Shown here piece by piece: positions 1-11,117 of a DNA stretch of 64,000 bases (its first letter is position 1; each line of letters starts with the position of its first letter). The notes beneath the pieces are model-generated. The model saw nothing but the letters and a program-made list of their open reading frames with translations. It was not told the origin of the DNA and did no database searches. A program made the position numbers and the translations under genes. The stretch spans positions 12,143,501-12,207,500 of the forward strand of contig JAYKKT010000079.1 of the NCBI GenBank assembly GCA_036023115.1, written 5' to 3'. The DNA is from Brasenia schreberi (taxonomy: Eukaryota; Streptophyta; Magnoliopsida; Nymphaeales; Cabombaceae).

Positions 1-1335
1 GTCTATGATGGCTCGACACTTAGAGGGGTCGACTTCTATTCCCCTTTGGCTCACCATAAAGCCTAGAAGCTTCCCTGATTCTATCCCGAACACACATTTT
101 TGAGGGTTTAGCTTTACTTTGTAAAGCCTAAGCCTTTTGAAAATCTTTTGTAAACATTCGATATGAGTGCATCGGGTTTTGGATTTTGCCAGGAGATCAT
201 CTACATACACTTCTACAAGCTCATGAATTTGATCATGGAAGATCATGGTCATGGCTCGTTGGTATGTTGCACCGGCATTTTTCAAACCAAAGGGCATGAC
301 TGTATAGCAGTACGTACCCCATGGGGTTGTGAGGGCGGTCTTACCCTGATCTCGTGGACTTAGTTTGATTTGATTATAGCCTGAATAGCCATTCATGAAT
401 GAAAACATTTCATGATTTGCAGTACTATCGACTATCAAATCTATGTTTGGTAAAGGATAATTATCCTTTGGAGTGGCTTTATTCAGGTTTCTGAAATCGA
501 TGCATATTCGAATTTTCCCATTGGTTTTTCGAACTACAACGATGTTTGATAACCAATCAGAATACGCAATGGGTTTTATAAATCCGTCTTTTAGCAGATC
601 TTCTAAACCCTCTTTGACTTGTGTGTGTACATTCGGGTGTATTTTCCTAAGCTTCTGCTTTATGGGTTTTACACCTGCATCTAAGGGAAGACGATGTTCG
701 ACAATGCTGGGATATATGCTCGGCATGTCTTCATACGTCCATGCAAACACATCTAAATAGGTTCGTAGAAATGCAATGAATGCTAACCTTTCAGTTTCAT
801 GCAAGCATGCGCCTATTTTGATGGTTTTGGGATTGGAATCATCCCCTAGGTTCACCTCTATGAAATCTCCTCCTACTGATTGGGAAGGTCTTTCAAAATC
901 GAGAATCTTATGAAATTCTGGGAGCTCAGAAGTGGGATCTTCCTCAAGGGGATCCACTTCTGGGCTTTGATCATTCTCGTGGGCTATAGACCCAAGGGAA
1001 TTTGATGCGTGGTTTTCAAAATGACCTGGCTTTGTACTTGGATTTTCAAGTGATTTCGAAATTTTTGGTCTGGCTATGCAGACAACGTTTCTTTCGAAGT
1101 CCTTTTCTTTTACCAAAGTCCTACTAGGAGTAGTTATGTACAAAATCTTTTTGGTATTTTCCAAATTTTCGATTTTTTTGGGTTTTTGTAAAACAAGAAC
1201 CTTGGGAACTATACAAAGCACTCTTTTTTTGAGTTTTTGTTTTTCCATTGTTTTTGGTTTTTCTTGTTTTTCGATTTTTTTGATTTTAAGCTTTTCAAAT
1301 GTTTTTGTATTTTTAGAAAAGAGATCTTCCGTCAT
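1..1335 (-). CDS. E1 pol N-terminus and reverse transcriptase, runs off left edge
   Basis: The frame starts at an ATG at 1335 (ATG ACG GAA GAT) and appears open to the window edge, about 445 codons. It begins with a Lys-rich segment (KKIEKQEK-like). An acidic linker follows, then the RT fingers and palm (VEHRLPLDAGVKPIKQKLRK; DFRNLNKATPKDNYPLPNID; MDGYSGYNQIKLSP type motifs) and the YVDD catalytic box near 200. It is the least damaged RT N-terminus here, although its gag-pro has been deleted. A splice-acceptor-like TTTGTAG lies just upstream of the ATG, as in the other copies. I read the frame by eye, so an overlooked stop is possible. Because the rest is outside the window, it may still be a pseudogene. 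Confidence 0.7.
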   Translation of the reverse strand, partial: MTEDLFSKNTKTFEKLKIKKIEKQEKPKTMEKQKLKKRVLCIVPKVLVLQKPKKIENLENTKKILYITTPSRTLVKEKDFERNVVCIARPKISKSLENPSTKPGHFENHASNSLGSIAHENDQSPEVDPLEEDPTSELPEFHKILDFERPSQSVGGDFIEVNLGDDSNPKTIKIGACLHETERLAFIAFLRTYLDVFAWTYEDMPSIYPSIVEHRLPLDAGVKPIKQKLRKIHPNVHTQVKEGLEDLLKDGFIKPIAYSDWLSNIVVVRKTNGKIRICIDFRNLNKATPKDNYPLPNIDLIVDSTANHEMFSFMNGYSGYNQIKLSPRDQGKTALTTPWGTYCYTVMPFGLKNAGATYQRAMTMIFHDQIHELVEVYVDDLLAKSKTRCTHIECLQKIFKRLRLYKVKLNPQKCVFGIESGKLLGFMVSQRGIEVDPSKCRAIID

Positions 1336-1360
1336 ACCTACAAAGGGAAAACACTACGGG

Positions 1361-1504
1361 TTAGGCTCGGAATAGGAGATCTAAATCGTAGGTCTCTTCT
1401 AAGGCAGGTTTCGGGGCACCCTTGACCCAGGTGGTCACAGGGGGTGGCTCCGAAGGTATTCGGGGAGTATAAACGATCCCATATCGGCTTGGATTGGCCC
1501 TAGG
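1361..1504 (-). pseudogene. E1 protease C-terminal tail, fused to LTR
   Basis: This is the last 45 or so codons of the gag-pro frame (ANPSRYG ... PPVTTWVKGA ... ETYDLDLLFRA), ending at a TAA at 1361-1363, 25 nt before the pol ATG. Upstream of about 1501 the frame reads into LTR repeat sequence, which is not genuine protein. The four bases TAGG at 1501-1504 belong to both parents, which suggests a microhomology deletion. Confidence 0.8.
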
Positions 1505-3730
1505 TCGGCCCTTACTTGGGTCTTTCAAATAAGAGCGAAAGTTCAATGTGTGTGAGAGTGCTTGAATTGAAAGACAACACACCCAACTTAAGCAAAACCC
1601 TACGAAAATGAAAGTATATGTATATACTTATGTATTAGGGGTTGATTAGGCCCGTGTGTGTTCAAAATCGTGCACAACTAGGAGAGTGCACGTGTGTGGG
1701 TGTGCCAAGCCACGTTATTACAAGCGGGGGGAGACTATGCTCCGTTATTACAACCCCGTATCGAATTGAATCTCAAGCAAGTATACAACTAAAGACCGAG
1801 TTAGGCACTTACTAGTAGCTGGTCTGTAGATGCCTTGTTTGAGCGTGGGCTTGGCCTTCGCCTTGGGCTGGAAAAGGGAGCTTCGCGGGGTTGAACGACA
1901 AGGGGTGCTGGCCGGGTGCCTTGAAGGTGGTCGGCTGCTAGCAGGGGTGTCGCCTTGACGTGTGGGATTCAAGGGGCTAGGTAAGGTCACTAGGGGGAGT
2001 GTAGTGTTGGGGAATATGGCACTAAGGGAAGGGAACTAGATAGGGGAAGGATACGGCTGGCGGGTGGCTGGCCAAATGAAAAGGTGACAGTCGGTTGGAG
2101 TGGCCGACTAGGAGCTTGGTGGTGGCGGGTATTTAGGGAGTTTGGTTTCGGCTGAGTGAGAAGGGTGGCAGCGAGTGTAAGGGCTGATGTTAGAGTGGTA
2201 GGGGAGTGGATTAGGAGGCTGAGAGTGGAGAGGGAGTGAAGAAGTAGCAGGGTATGGTGTAGGGGACTTACCGGGTGAAGAGGAGGGTGGCGCTCGAGTG
2301 GAAGGGAGTTGGGCAGGCGGTGGTGTTCGGCTGGGCTAGGGAAGCGATGCAGGTGGTGGCGGGATGTGGAGCAGGTGGTGGTGCAGGTGGAGCAGGTGGG
2401 ATTCGGCTGGACTTGGGGAAGGAGAGGACCCTGCTGGGATGGGTGAGGCGGTTAGATGATGGAACCCGCCCCCAACGGGGGGGGTTTATATAGGGATGGG
2501 TAGGTCGGTTAGGGCTGGGTTTGGGGTAGTGGTTAGGTGGTTTAGGTAGGGTGGTATGATGATAAGGTGGGCTGGAAAGGGTGGGGCCAGATATTTTAGA
2601 TACTAGTGGTTTGGGTAGGTTGTGGGCTAGGGGTGGTTTAGGAGTTTAGGGTTTGGTTAGGTGGGTTGGTTCTAGGGTGAGGTTTAGTGAGCTAGGTTAG
2701 GTGATTAGGCTAGGATTAGGCTAGGTTTAGGGAATTTAACCTAGGTTTAGGGAAGGATTAGGGAAGTGGGTTAGGTGATTAGGTTGGGATTAGGTCGGGA
2801 TTAGGGAAGTAGGTTAGGTGATTAGGTTCAGATTAGGGGTGGATTAGGGTGGAAGGATAGGATTAGGTATTTTGGGTTAGGTTTAGGTGAAGGAGCTCCC
2901 TTTGCATGGCCCATAGACCTTAACCACACCATGTTGGTGCAGCCCTAGGTTAGGTTTTGGCTAATTACAAGCTTAAACCCACTTAATTAGGCTAACCCAC
3001 ATGACTAACCCCAAACTTGACACACAAGTCAAGCTTAATTACAACACACACTTGATCTTATCCACTCCCCCACTCTCTCTCATGCCCATAATCCCACGTG
3101 AATTTCAAGTGGGCCCCACCTCCATTTATGAGAAGGTGATGTGGGCCATGGATATGGATATTGGATTGGATTTTGGAATCCAATTCCAAATCTAAGTCTA
3201 TACATGGGTTTGGATTGGGATCTGGATATATATGGTCCAGATCCAATCCAAACTGAACTCTGACTCCTTCGAGCTGTGTTCGAAACGAACGGTTTGTGCG
3301 GGGCCTGACAGCATCAGTGCTCCGTCTGCGTTGGGTCTTCGCCAACATGATCGTCTGCCTCTATTTTCGCCTTCCGGAGATGACTTTAAACAAGGTTTTG
3401 ATGATAACAGGGTCTTGGACGTTCGAGATCCTGGGGGTGTGGATTTGATACAAGAGTTGTTGTGCCGGGCTTGACAAGTGCTCTGGTTCTGGGCTCTTCT
3501 TAACTCTCTTGGTCCTGTCTGGATTAGGCCAAGCTGCTTCGGGGTTCCAAAACATGTTTTAAAAGGGTTTTCAAAAGCCATATTATGTATTTTTGAAATA
3601 TAAGGTTTAAAACATATATACACGGTTGTCTGGAAGGCTCCTGGGTTTCCAGACTCAAAATGGCCCTTTGGGGCTGCTTTTGCAAAACCAGATGGGTTTG
3701 AGAAATTCGTGGGATTTCGGGGTGTTTACA
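1501..3730 (-). repeat. E1 5' LTR, truncated at its 3' end
   Basis: It matches the other LTRs from TGTAAACA at 3730 through the U3 inverted repeat, the CCTAA-rich block (about 2620-2890) and a TATA box at 2485-2492. It then reaches the conserved GTAAGT (1807-1812) and the start of the transcribed tandem repeats. The last 600 bp or so, including the U5 hairpins, are deleted. No coding sequence of its own is seen. Confidence 0.85.
2485..2492 (-). promoter_or_regulatory. E1 LTR TATA box
   Basis: TATATAAA on the minus strand is followed by a C-rich tract, at the same LTR position as in the other copies. It is a probable core promoter with transcription starting shortly downstream. Confidence 0.6.
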
Positions 3731-6239
3731 ATGGCGAATATGCAATGCAAACTGACACAACTCCAAGGGAAAACCCGAAATTGAAAGACAATGCTTAAGA
3801 GAAATTGCATAAGGGAAATTGCAAAAGGGAAATATGGCTATATCTTAAGAGCGGAAAGGCTCAATTGTGTAAGTGTGTGTCGTGTATATATTGAAAGACT
3901 ACTCACACAGCTAAACCTTAAAACCCAAATCTTAAAGACATAGCGGAAGGGAAATACAACTATATATATATATATGGGCTCGAAGGTCACCAACATGTGC
4001 GTGGGTGTTGTGTATATATGTAAAGACAACTCACATGACTTGGAATGTAGAACCCAAATAGAATTGCAATATGACTCTTATTAGAGTCTTGGGAGTAAGA
4101 GCGAAAGCTCAATGTGTGTGAGTGTGGAATTGAAAGACCACGCACACAACTTGAATAAAAACCCCAAATTGAGTGTAGAATTGAAAGACAACACCCACGA
4201 CTTAAATGAAAATACATGCAACTGAACTTATATAAATAAAATTATATCTTAGGGACTGTCAAGGCCCGTGTGTGTGCAAAAGGTGTGCAACTAAGAGCGG
4301 AAAGGCTCAAGTGCACGTGGGAGCTTATGTGTCAAACCAAGTTGTTACATCTTGGGGGGAGACTATGCTCCATTATTACAACCCCATGTCAAAATTTAAT
4401 TGAAATAAAGCAAGTTCATATAATGGACCAAGTTTAGGCACTTACATGTAGCTGGTCCATCTTCAACTTACGTGGACTTGGACTTGTGATCCGCCTTGGG
4501 CAGCCAAGAGGAGTCCCTTAGGTAGCTTGTTGTGGCAGGTAGGCATGCTGGCCGGCTGATGTTTAGGTGATTTAGGGAAGGTAGGTTGAGCTAAGGTATG
4601 GTGCTAGGAGTTAGGGTGAGCTTGGGGATAGGTAGGACTCAGCTGGAAGTGGAGAGGGTTGGGAAATGGTGAAGGGATGTTGGGAATTGGGCAACTAGGG
4701 ATGGCAGGTGGATGGGAAGGCGTTGGGTGGTGCTCGGCTGGGAAGAAGAGAGGTGCTGGCTTGGTGGAAGGGAGAAGGGTAGGTGGATGGGAGTGCTGGC
4801 AGGTGGATGGGTGGAAGGGAGAGTGGTACTAACCGGGAAGGAGGTGGTAGGTGGTGTTGGTGGCCGGATAGAAGAAGGTGATGGAGTCGGCTGGAGCTCC
4901 TCGCCGAAGGTGGAGTTGGAGTGGCAGGTGCTGCTCGGTTGGGAGTGGAAAGGGTGAAGAGAGGTGCTGGCTAGGTCCCAAGAGCATGGAGAGCCAAGAA
5001 GAGAGGGCCCCCGCAAGTGGAAGGGTGGGGTTTATATAGGCTAGGGATTAGTGGCTGGGATAAGGGAGCTTAGGTCGGTTAGGTGGGCCAGATATTTGTT
5101 TTGGTGGGCTAGAAATTTATTTTTAGGTGGGCTAGGACATTGTTTGGGATAGGTTGGTTAGCTGGGCTGGGTTAGTGGTTTGGGGTAGGTCGGTTAGGTG
5201 GGCTAGGTTTAGGTGGTTAAGGACTTAGTTAGGTGGACTAAGGTTAGTTTAGGCTTAGTTGGTTAGGGTCTAGGTGGTCTAGCTAGGTGAGGTCGGCTAG
5301 GTGAAGTGGGTGTGGTTTTGGGTGAGAAGAGCTAAGTCTAGGTTAGGTTTTAGGAAAAATGGCTAGGTGGGGTGAGCTAACTTAGGGCTAGGTTTAGGAA
5401 CCACCCCTTGACGCCGGTCCATTAGCTTAGTTGCAGCCATATCCAAGTTGGTACAGCCCTAGGTCAAGTGTAGGTGCATACAAGCTTAAACCCACACTCT
5501 TGGTTAAACCCACAAGGCTAACCCACTTTTGACCAAAAGTCAAGTCTACCAACTTTCTCACTCTTACTTTATGGCCCCCTTTCTCTCTCTACCCAAGCCT
5601 TCCAAGGCCTTTCATGTGAAATTTTGTGGGCCCCTCATCCCCATTTATGAGGAGGTGAAGTGGGCCATGGATACAGATATTGGATTTGGATCTTGGGATC
5701 CAAATCCAAATCCAAATACATTTTGGGTTTAGATCTGGATATATATGGTCCAGATCTGATCCAAATTTTATTTTTTGATTCCTCCATGGCGTTTCGAGAT
5801 GGACAGTTTGTGCGGGGCCTAACTTCATCAATACTCCGTCTTGCGTCGGGTCTTCGCCAACATTGTCGTCCAATCTCCTTCTCACCTTCGGGATTTCGTT
5901 TTGATCCTCTTTCTGATATTTGGGGCTTGGATGTCTGAGAATTTGGGGACGCTTTTGACATGAGAGTTGATATGCCGGGCTTGAAGTGTGCTTCGGGTTC
6001 GGGCTCTCCTTTGCCTTTTCGATCCGCTTTTGTCAGGTCAGGAGGCTTTTGGGGCTTCAAAATACTATTTATAGTCTAAAAGCTATATGTATAGAGTTTT
6101 AAAACGTATGTACAGGTTTAAAATATGTACAGGGTTATCTAGAAGGCTCCTAGGTTTCCAAACTCAAAATAGCCCTTTGGGACTGCTTTTGTAAAACCAG
6201 GCATGTTTGAGAAAATCGTGAGATTTTAGGGTGTTTACA
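3731..6239 (-). repeat. E2 3' LTR, truncated at its U5 end by E1
   Basis: It starts (minus) at 6239 with TGTAAACA directly after the PPT and runs to 3731, where E1 is inserted. It contains the U3 inverted repeat, a TTAGG-rich block at about 5060-5400 and a TATA box at 5031-5038. GTAAGT lies at 4440-4445, and diverged transcribed repeats span about 3850-4240. The missing U5 should continue left of E1, outside the window. Confidence 0.85.
5031..5038 (-). promoter_or_regulatory. E2 LTR TATA box
   Basis: TATATAAA on the minus strand lies at the conserved LTR position, between the TTAGG-rich U3 block and the pyrimidine-rich transcribed leader. Confidence 0.6.
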
Positions 6240-7407
6240 GATACCCCTCTTTGGCATTATCCAAATTTATTTAAATAATGGCAAAGATGACAACACCCCT
6301 TTTAATGTCTCCCTAGATCTATCCACGAAAATATGGGACCATCCCAATTTTTTAGCAAAATCTCTCTTTTAAACCTGGTAGGAGGAGATGTCATGCCAAA
6401 GGGGACCTATCTTATGGTTTCTGATCCTAAACGGGGATCATGTTATGCAAGTGTCCATGCGTGGATATGCACATGCATGACATGGATGAGACGCCAAGAA
6501 GGACGACCTCCTAGAGACCAGATGGTATGGTCGAACTCTTGAGACTTACGAAGACCTGCTGCTCCAAGTGAGCGGGCCCTATGTTGCTCGATGTTTCGAT
6601 TTTTCAAAATCTATTTACAAGGGGAAAACTGCTTTTAGCCTCAATCCTAAGGATCTCGAGCTCTTCGCGTTTGCCTTTGCTTGAGTCTTAACACTCACTA
6701 ATCTAGCGGAGGTTTTATAAGAAAACAAGCTATATTTCAAAATTCCTACGCCTTACTCAAAACGTCGAATTCTCAAACAAAATGAAATTCAAGTAAGCAA
6801 ATCCTATTTTTACTTTAGGATTCCTCGAAATGAACCATGTTTTACTTGGGATAAGTCGTAGGGATGGGAAAGAGATACCACAGTCCCTTATGAAGCGTCC
6901 CATGGTTTTAGGCATAGAAGGTGGAAAACTGCTTTTTTTGAGCTTTCTGGCCATTTCTTTCTTCTTTTTATAGAGGGTCTCCCTTTGGGAGTATTTTTTC
7001 TTTAATCCCTCTTTTCCATAAAAGAGTCAAATTTTGCTTTTGACTCAGGTTTCTTTCTTTGTGAAAGAGATTTTGGTGGGGATTTCCCTTTGTTTTTGGC
7101 CATATTTTCCTTTTGGAATGGAGAAGAGAAGAGGGGAGGACTTATCCCAAGGTCATACTCGATCCATTCCAGATTAGCCTATTTCGAAATAGCATGTACT
7201 ACTTGCAAGTATCTTGCTATATTGAACTAGGCCTTTCTTTGTAGGAGGAAAGATTTTGAAATGTAACCACATATTTGGAAAGCTCCACTCTTTCACAAGT
7301 ATGAATTCTCTCACTCAGGGTCACACAATTCGCCTTTGAAGCTTACTTTCGAAGTTTCAAAGCAGCTATCCCTAAGAATTTTTGAAAATGGGAATTTAAT
7401 CCAAACC
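6240..7407 (-). other. E2 3' non-coding internal region with PPT
   Basis: This is 1168 bp between the pol stop and the 3' LTR, with no credible ORF on either strand. It is purine-rich on the coding strand and contains the CTCCC-AAA-GGGAG mini-hairpin found in most copies. It ends in the polypurine tract CCAAAGAGGGGTATC (6240-6254 region), which would prime plus-strand DNA synthesis. Confidence 0.75.
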
Positions 7408-9863
7408 CTACACGTAATACTTCTTCAAGTATTGAATATTGATAGGATCTGCTAAATTCCTACCTTCTACATCGATCAACCAGTATGAGTTGTTCGTGGT
7501 GGTTGCACACACAACATAGGGTCCATCCCACTTGGGGTGCCACTTTCCAAGTGGATGATTTTTAAAACTAGATCTCCTACTTCAAAGTGGCGAGGTTTCA
7601 TATGTTTGTCGTAGTGTCGAGTGATCCTTTGCCAGTATGTATGGGCATGATTCATAGCAAGGAGTCACCTCTCATCTATTAAATCTAGTTCGGCCATCCT
7701 AGCATGCTGAAGCGTCTCTAGGGGGAGGTCGAGTGCAATGGATGTATGAAATGAATGGAGTTTTATATGAATGGGGAGAATGACGTTTGTGCCATAGACA
7801 ACCTCAAATGGCGTTGCATTCGTGGGAGTCCGGATGGAAGTCCTATAAGCCCATAAGACTTCATCCAGCTTCTCATGCCACGTCCTACCCTTTTCTAAAG
7901 TCTTCTCAATTATGCTAATGAGAGCCTTATTCGTGGCTTCTGCTTGGCCGTTGCCTTGAGGGTAGTAGGGTGAGGAGAAGTGGTGAGTTATGCCATAGGT
8001 GTTGCACAACTTGACCATCCGCTCGTTTTTGAATGGGGTGCCATTATCAGACACAAGGTCTCTTGGAACTCCAAATCGTGCCAAGATATTCCTCTTAATG
8101 AAGGCCACCACATGTTGCCCCTGTACGTTGGTCAGGGAGATGGCTTTGACCCACTTGGAGAAGTACTCAGTGGCTGCTAAAATGAACCTGTGTCCATTCG
8201 ATGCCTTTGGAAAAATTGGCCCTACTATGTCAAACGCCCACATGGTAAATGGCCACGGAATGCAATGATGATGAGGGGATATGAATGGCGTGTCCATGCA
8301 CTTGGCATGGATGACACTTCCTAACATGATCGTGGCAATCCTTTTTCAGGGTGGACCAAAAATAACCCGCCCTAAGTATTTTCATAGCCATCATGTTGGC
8401 ATTGACATGACCTCCACATTCTCCATCATGGAATTCATGCATAACAGTCCTAACCTCCTCTAGGTCGACACACCTTAGTAAGATGCCGGTAAAACTCTTT
8501 TCGTACAAAACCCTAGTGTATTGGGTAGAAATTTTTTGGATGAATGCCTTATCTTTGGATGTGGCATCCTCAGCGAATTCTCCATTTTCGAGAAAACATT
8601 TTTTGTCATAAAACCAAGGTTTTTCATCAAAATCTGGGTTGTTTTGACAAATTTCCAAATCGTGTGTGGATGGAGTTGGTGCATGCCATATTTCTAAGGA
8701 TCGGGTTCCCAAAGTGGGATCGACCCTTAGGGCTGAACCCAAGGAGGAGAGGGCGTCGGCAACGCCATCATCCTCTCTTCCTACGTGTGTGAGTATACAC
8801 GATTGGAATGACTCAACCAATCGAGTGGCCAACTCGTGATATGGAAGCAACTTTTCGTTTCTAACTTGCCAAATTTTTAAAACTTGGTTTATAACGAGGA
8901 GCGAATCTCCAAAGACCTCGATGCATGATGCCCCTAGAGTTTTCGAAATTCTTAAGCCTTGTATGAGTGCTTCGTACTCAACTATATTGTTGGAACATTC
9001 GAAATCTAGGTGAATTGTTATGGGGATCTCACCCTTTTCAGGGGATACGAGGATGATACCGGCCCCTCGTTGGTGTCGTGCCCCATCGAAGTGCATCTTC
9101 CACACTTGGTTTTCGAAAGAGTTTGCCAAAATGTGGTTTTGAAATTGGTTTTGCAATATGCCTTCATCAGGCATTTCATTAAGTGTGGGATATGCGTCCT
9201 CTAGGGAGAACTCAGCCATGTAGTCTGCTACGTCTTGCCCCTTAATGGAGATCTGATGATGGTATTTCAGGTCATACTCCATTAAAAGGAGTTTCCATTT
9301 GCCCAATCTACTAGTGAGAATGGGTTTTTCGAATAAATGCTTAATGGGATCAAGCTTGGACACTATCCAGATCTCATGATCTAAGAAATAGTGTCAAAAT
9401 TTCTGGTAGGCCTAAACTAGGGCCAAGCACGTCTTCTCCATGGCTTGATAATTCCTTTCATAAGCCAAGAGAGTTTTCGAAAGATAGTATATGGCATACT
9501 CCTTGTGAATGTCATCCTCGTATTGAGCCAACAAAGCTCCCAAGGCATTCGCATGCACTGAAATGTAAAGCAGAAGAGGTTTTCCTTGCTTTGGAGGATT
9601 TAAAACAAGGGGATTAACTAAGTATGCCTTTAGTCTTTCAAATAACTTTTGGCAGTCGTCTTCCCATGAAAATTTCTTGTTCTTTCTCAACAACTTGTTG
9701 AAGGGTTCACATCTAGTCGCCAGGTTTGATATAAACCTGCGAATGGATTGCAATCAACCTTGGAGGCTACGAATCTGTGTAAGATTGGAGGGTGGAGCCA
9801 TGTCTATGATGGCTCGACACTTAGATGGGTCGACTTCTTTGTCCCTTTGGCTGACCATAAAGT
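7408..9863 (-). pseudogene. E2 pol fragment: RT end, RNase H, aRNH, integrase
   Basis: Order on the minus strand: RT thumb (DPSKCRAIIDMAPPSNLTQIRS); the RT-linked RNase H, which has lost its first Asp; the aRNH with FDGA, VEYEAL, GDSLL and DGVADAL (D-E-D-D); the HHCC zinc finger (GECGGHVNAN ... CHPCQ); and the DDE core (WAFDIVGP, LVSDNGTPF, QGNGQAEATNK). The C-terminal domain (RHFEVGDLVLK) ends KKYYV at a TAG at 7408-7410. Damage: in-frame stops near 9750, 9412 (TGG to TAG) and 9390, and an 11-nt deletion near 8256 between two TGG repeats that shifts the integrase frame. It cannot encode an active enzyme. Confidence 0.9.
9859..9863 (+). repeat. Left flank of E3 (single TSD copy, AAAGT)
   Basis: These five bases of E2 pol precede the E3 LTR. 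The matching copy expected after the E3 3' LTR is absent, because that LTR has been replaced by E4 sequence. Confidence 0.5.
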
Positions 9864-10349
9864 TGTAAACACCCCGAAATCCCACGAATTTCTCAAATTC
9901 ATCTGGTTTTGTAAAAGCAGCCCCAAAGGGCTATTTTCAGTCTGGAAACCTAGGAGCCTTCCAGACAACCCTGTATATATGTTTTAAACTTCATATTTCA
10001 AAAATATATAATATGGCTTTTGAAAACCTTTTAAAACACGTTTTTGAAACCCCAAAGCAGCTTGGCCTAATCAAGACAGGACCAGCAAAGTCAAAGAGAG
10101 CCCGGAACCAGAGCACATGTCGAGCCCGGCACAGCAACTCTCATATCAAATCCATACCCCCAGGATCTCGAACGTCCAAGACCCTGTTATTATCAAAATG
10201 TCATTTGAAGTCATCTCCGGAAGGTAGAAACGGAGGCGGACGATCATGTTGGCGAAGACCCAACGTAGACGGAGTGCTGATGTTGTCAGACCCCGCACAA
10301 ATCATCCGTTTCAAACATAGCTCGAAGGAGTCAGAGTTCAGTTTGGATC

Positions 10350-10376
10350 GGATCTGGACCATATATATCCAGATCC
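10350..10376 (+). repeat. U3 inverted repeat of E3
   Basis: Perfect 9-bp arms GGATCTGGA and TCCAGATCC around the 9-nt spacer CCATATATA. The same structure occurs in the chimeric LTR (21884-21910), E7 5' LTR (45059-45085) and E4 3' LTR (63445-63471), and with near identity in the other LTRs. It lies about 750 bp upstream of the TATA box, so a binding site or cruciform is more likely than an RNA structure. Confidence 0.75.
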
Positions 10377-10689
10377 CAATCCAAACCCATATGTGGACTT
10401 GGATTTGGATTTGGATCCAGAGATCCAATCCAATATCCATATCCATGGCCCACATCACCTTCTTATAAATGGAGGTGGGGCCCACTTGAATTTCATGTGG
10501 GATCATGGGCATGAGAGAGAGTGGGGGTGGATAAGATCAAGTGTGTTGTAATTAAGCTTGACTTGTGTGTCAAGTTTGGGGTTAATCATGTGGGTTAGCC
10601 TAGTTAAGTGGGTTTAAGCTTGTAATTAGCCAAAACCTAACCTAGGGCTGCACCAACATGATGTGGTTGAGGTCCATGGGTCATGCAAA

Positions 10690-10980
10690 GGGAGCTCCTT
10701 CACCTAAACCTAACCCAAAACACCTAATCCTAGCCTTCCACCCTAATCCACCCCTAATCTGAGCTTAATCACCTAACCCACTTCCCTAATCCCGGCCTAA
10801 TCCCAACCTAATCACCTAACCCACTTCCCTAATCCTTCCCTAAACCTAGGTTAATTTCCCTAAACCTAGCCTAATCCTAGCCTAATCACCTAACCTAGCT
10901 CACTAAACCTCACCCTAGAACCAACCCACCTAACTAAACCCTAAACCACTAAACCACCCCATCTAAACCTAGCACACCAT
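10690..10980 (+). repeat. CCTAA-rich telomere-like block in E3 U3
   Basis: Low-complexity sequence built from CCTAATC, CCTAACC and CTAAACC units, including AAACCCTAAAC, which matches the plant telo-box AAACCCTAA. Corresponding blocks lie in every LTR of the window. The units are irregular, so it is not a true telomere array. Confidence 0.7.
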
Positions 10981-11108
10981 ATCCCCCAAAACCATTAAAA
11001 CAAAATATATGGCCCTACCCTAATACCAGCCCACCATATCACCTTACCACCCTCCCTAGACCACCTAACCACTACCGCAAAACCACCCCCACCGCCCTTC
11101 ACAAAGGC

Positions 11109-11117
11109 TATAAAAAC
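11109..11117 (+). promoter_or_regulatory. E3 5' LTR TATA box
   Basis: TATAAAAAC precedes a C-run. It is the likely core promoter of E3, with the start site expected about 30 bp downstream, near 11140. Confidence 0.65.

Larger units (their letters stand above)
1..3730 (-). mobile_element. E1: truncated Tat-clade Ty3/gypsy retrotransposon
   Basis: Minus-strand element entering from the left edge. Its 5' LTR begins at 3730 (TGTAAACA on the minus strand) and is cut at about 1501. There it joins directly to the end of the protease region, so the LTR 3' end, PBS, gag and most of pro are missing. It lies inside the 3' LTR of E2: the E2 LTR sequence resumes at 3731 with ATGGC, the expected TSD, whose partner would lie left of the window. 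The LTR type resembles E3, E6 and E7. Confidence 0.85.
3731..9863 (-). mobile_element. E2: 3' half of a Tat-clade retrotransposon
   Basis: Minus-strand element. The part present is the end of RT through integrase, the 3' non-coding region, the PPT and a 3' LTR. E3 interrupts it on the right (inside RT at 9863) and E1 on the left (inside its LTR at 3731). The 5' half (gag, pro, most of RT, 5' LTR) is not found on the far side of E3, which implies a large deletion. Its U3 resembles the 3' LTR of E4 and its R/U5 resembles E5 (LTR type II). Confidence 0.85.

Noticed and set aside
473..760. Many 60-130 codon ORFs antisense to RT, RNase H and integrase (for example 473-760, 17031-17318, 30757-30975, 52072-52413)
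   Set aside because: They recur only because the pol code on the opposite strand recurs. They have no independent start context or motifs.
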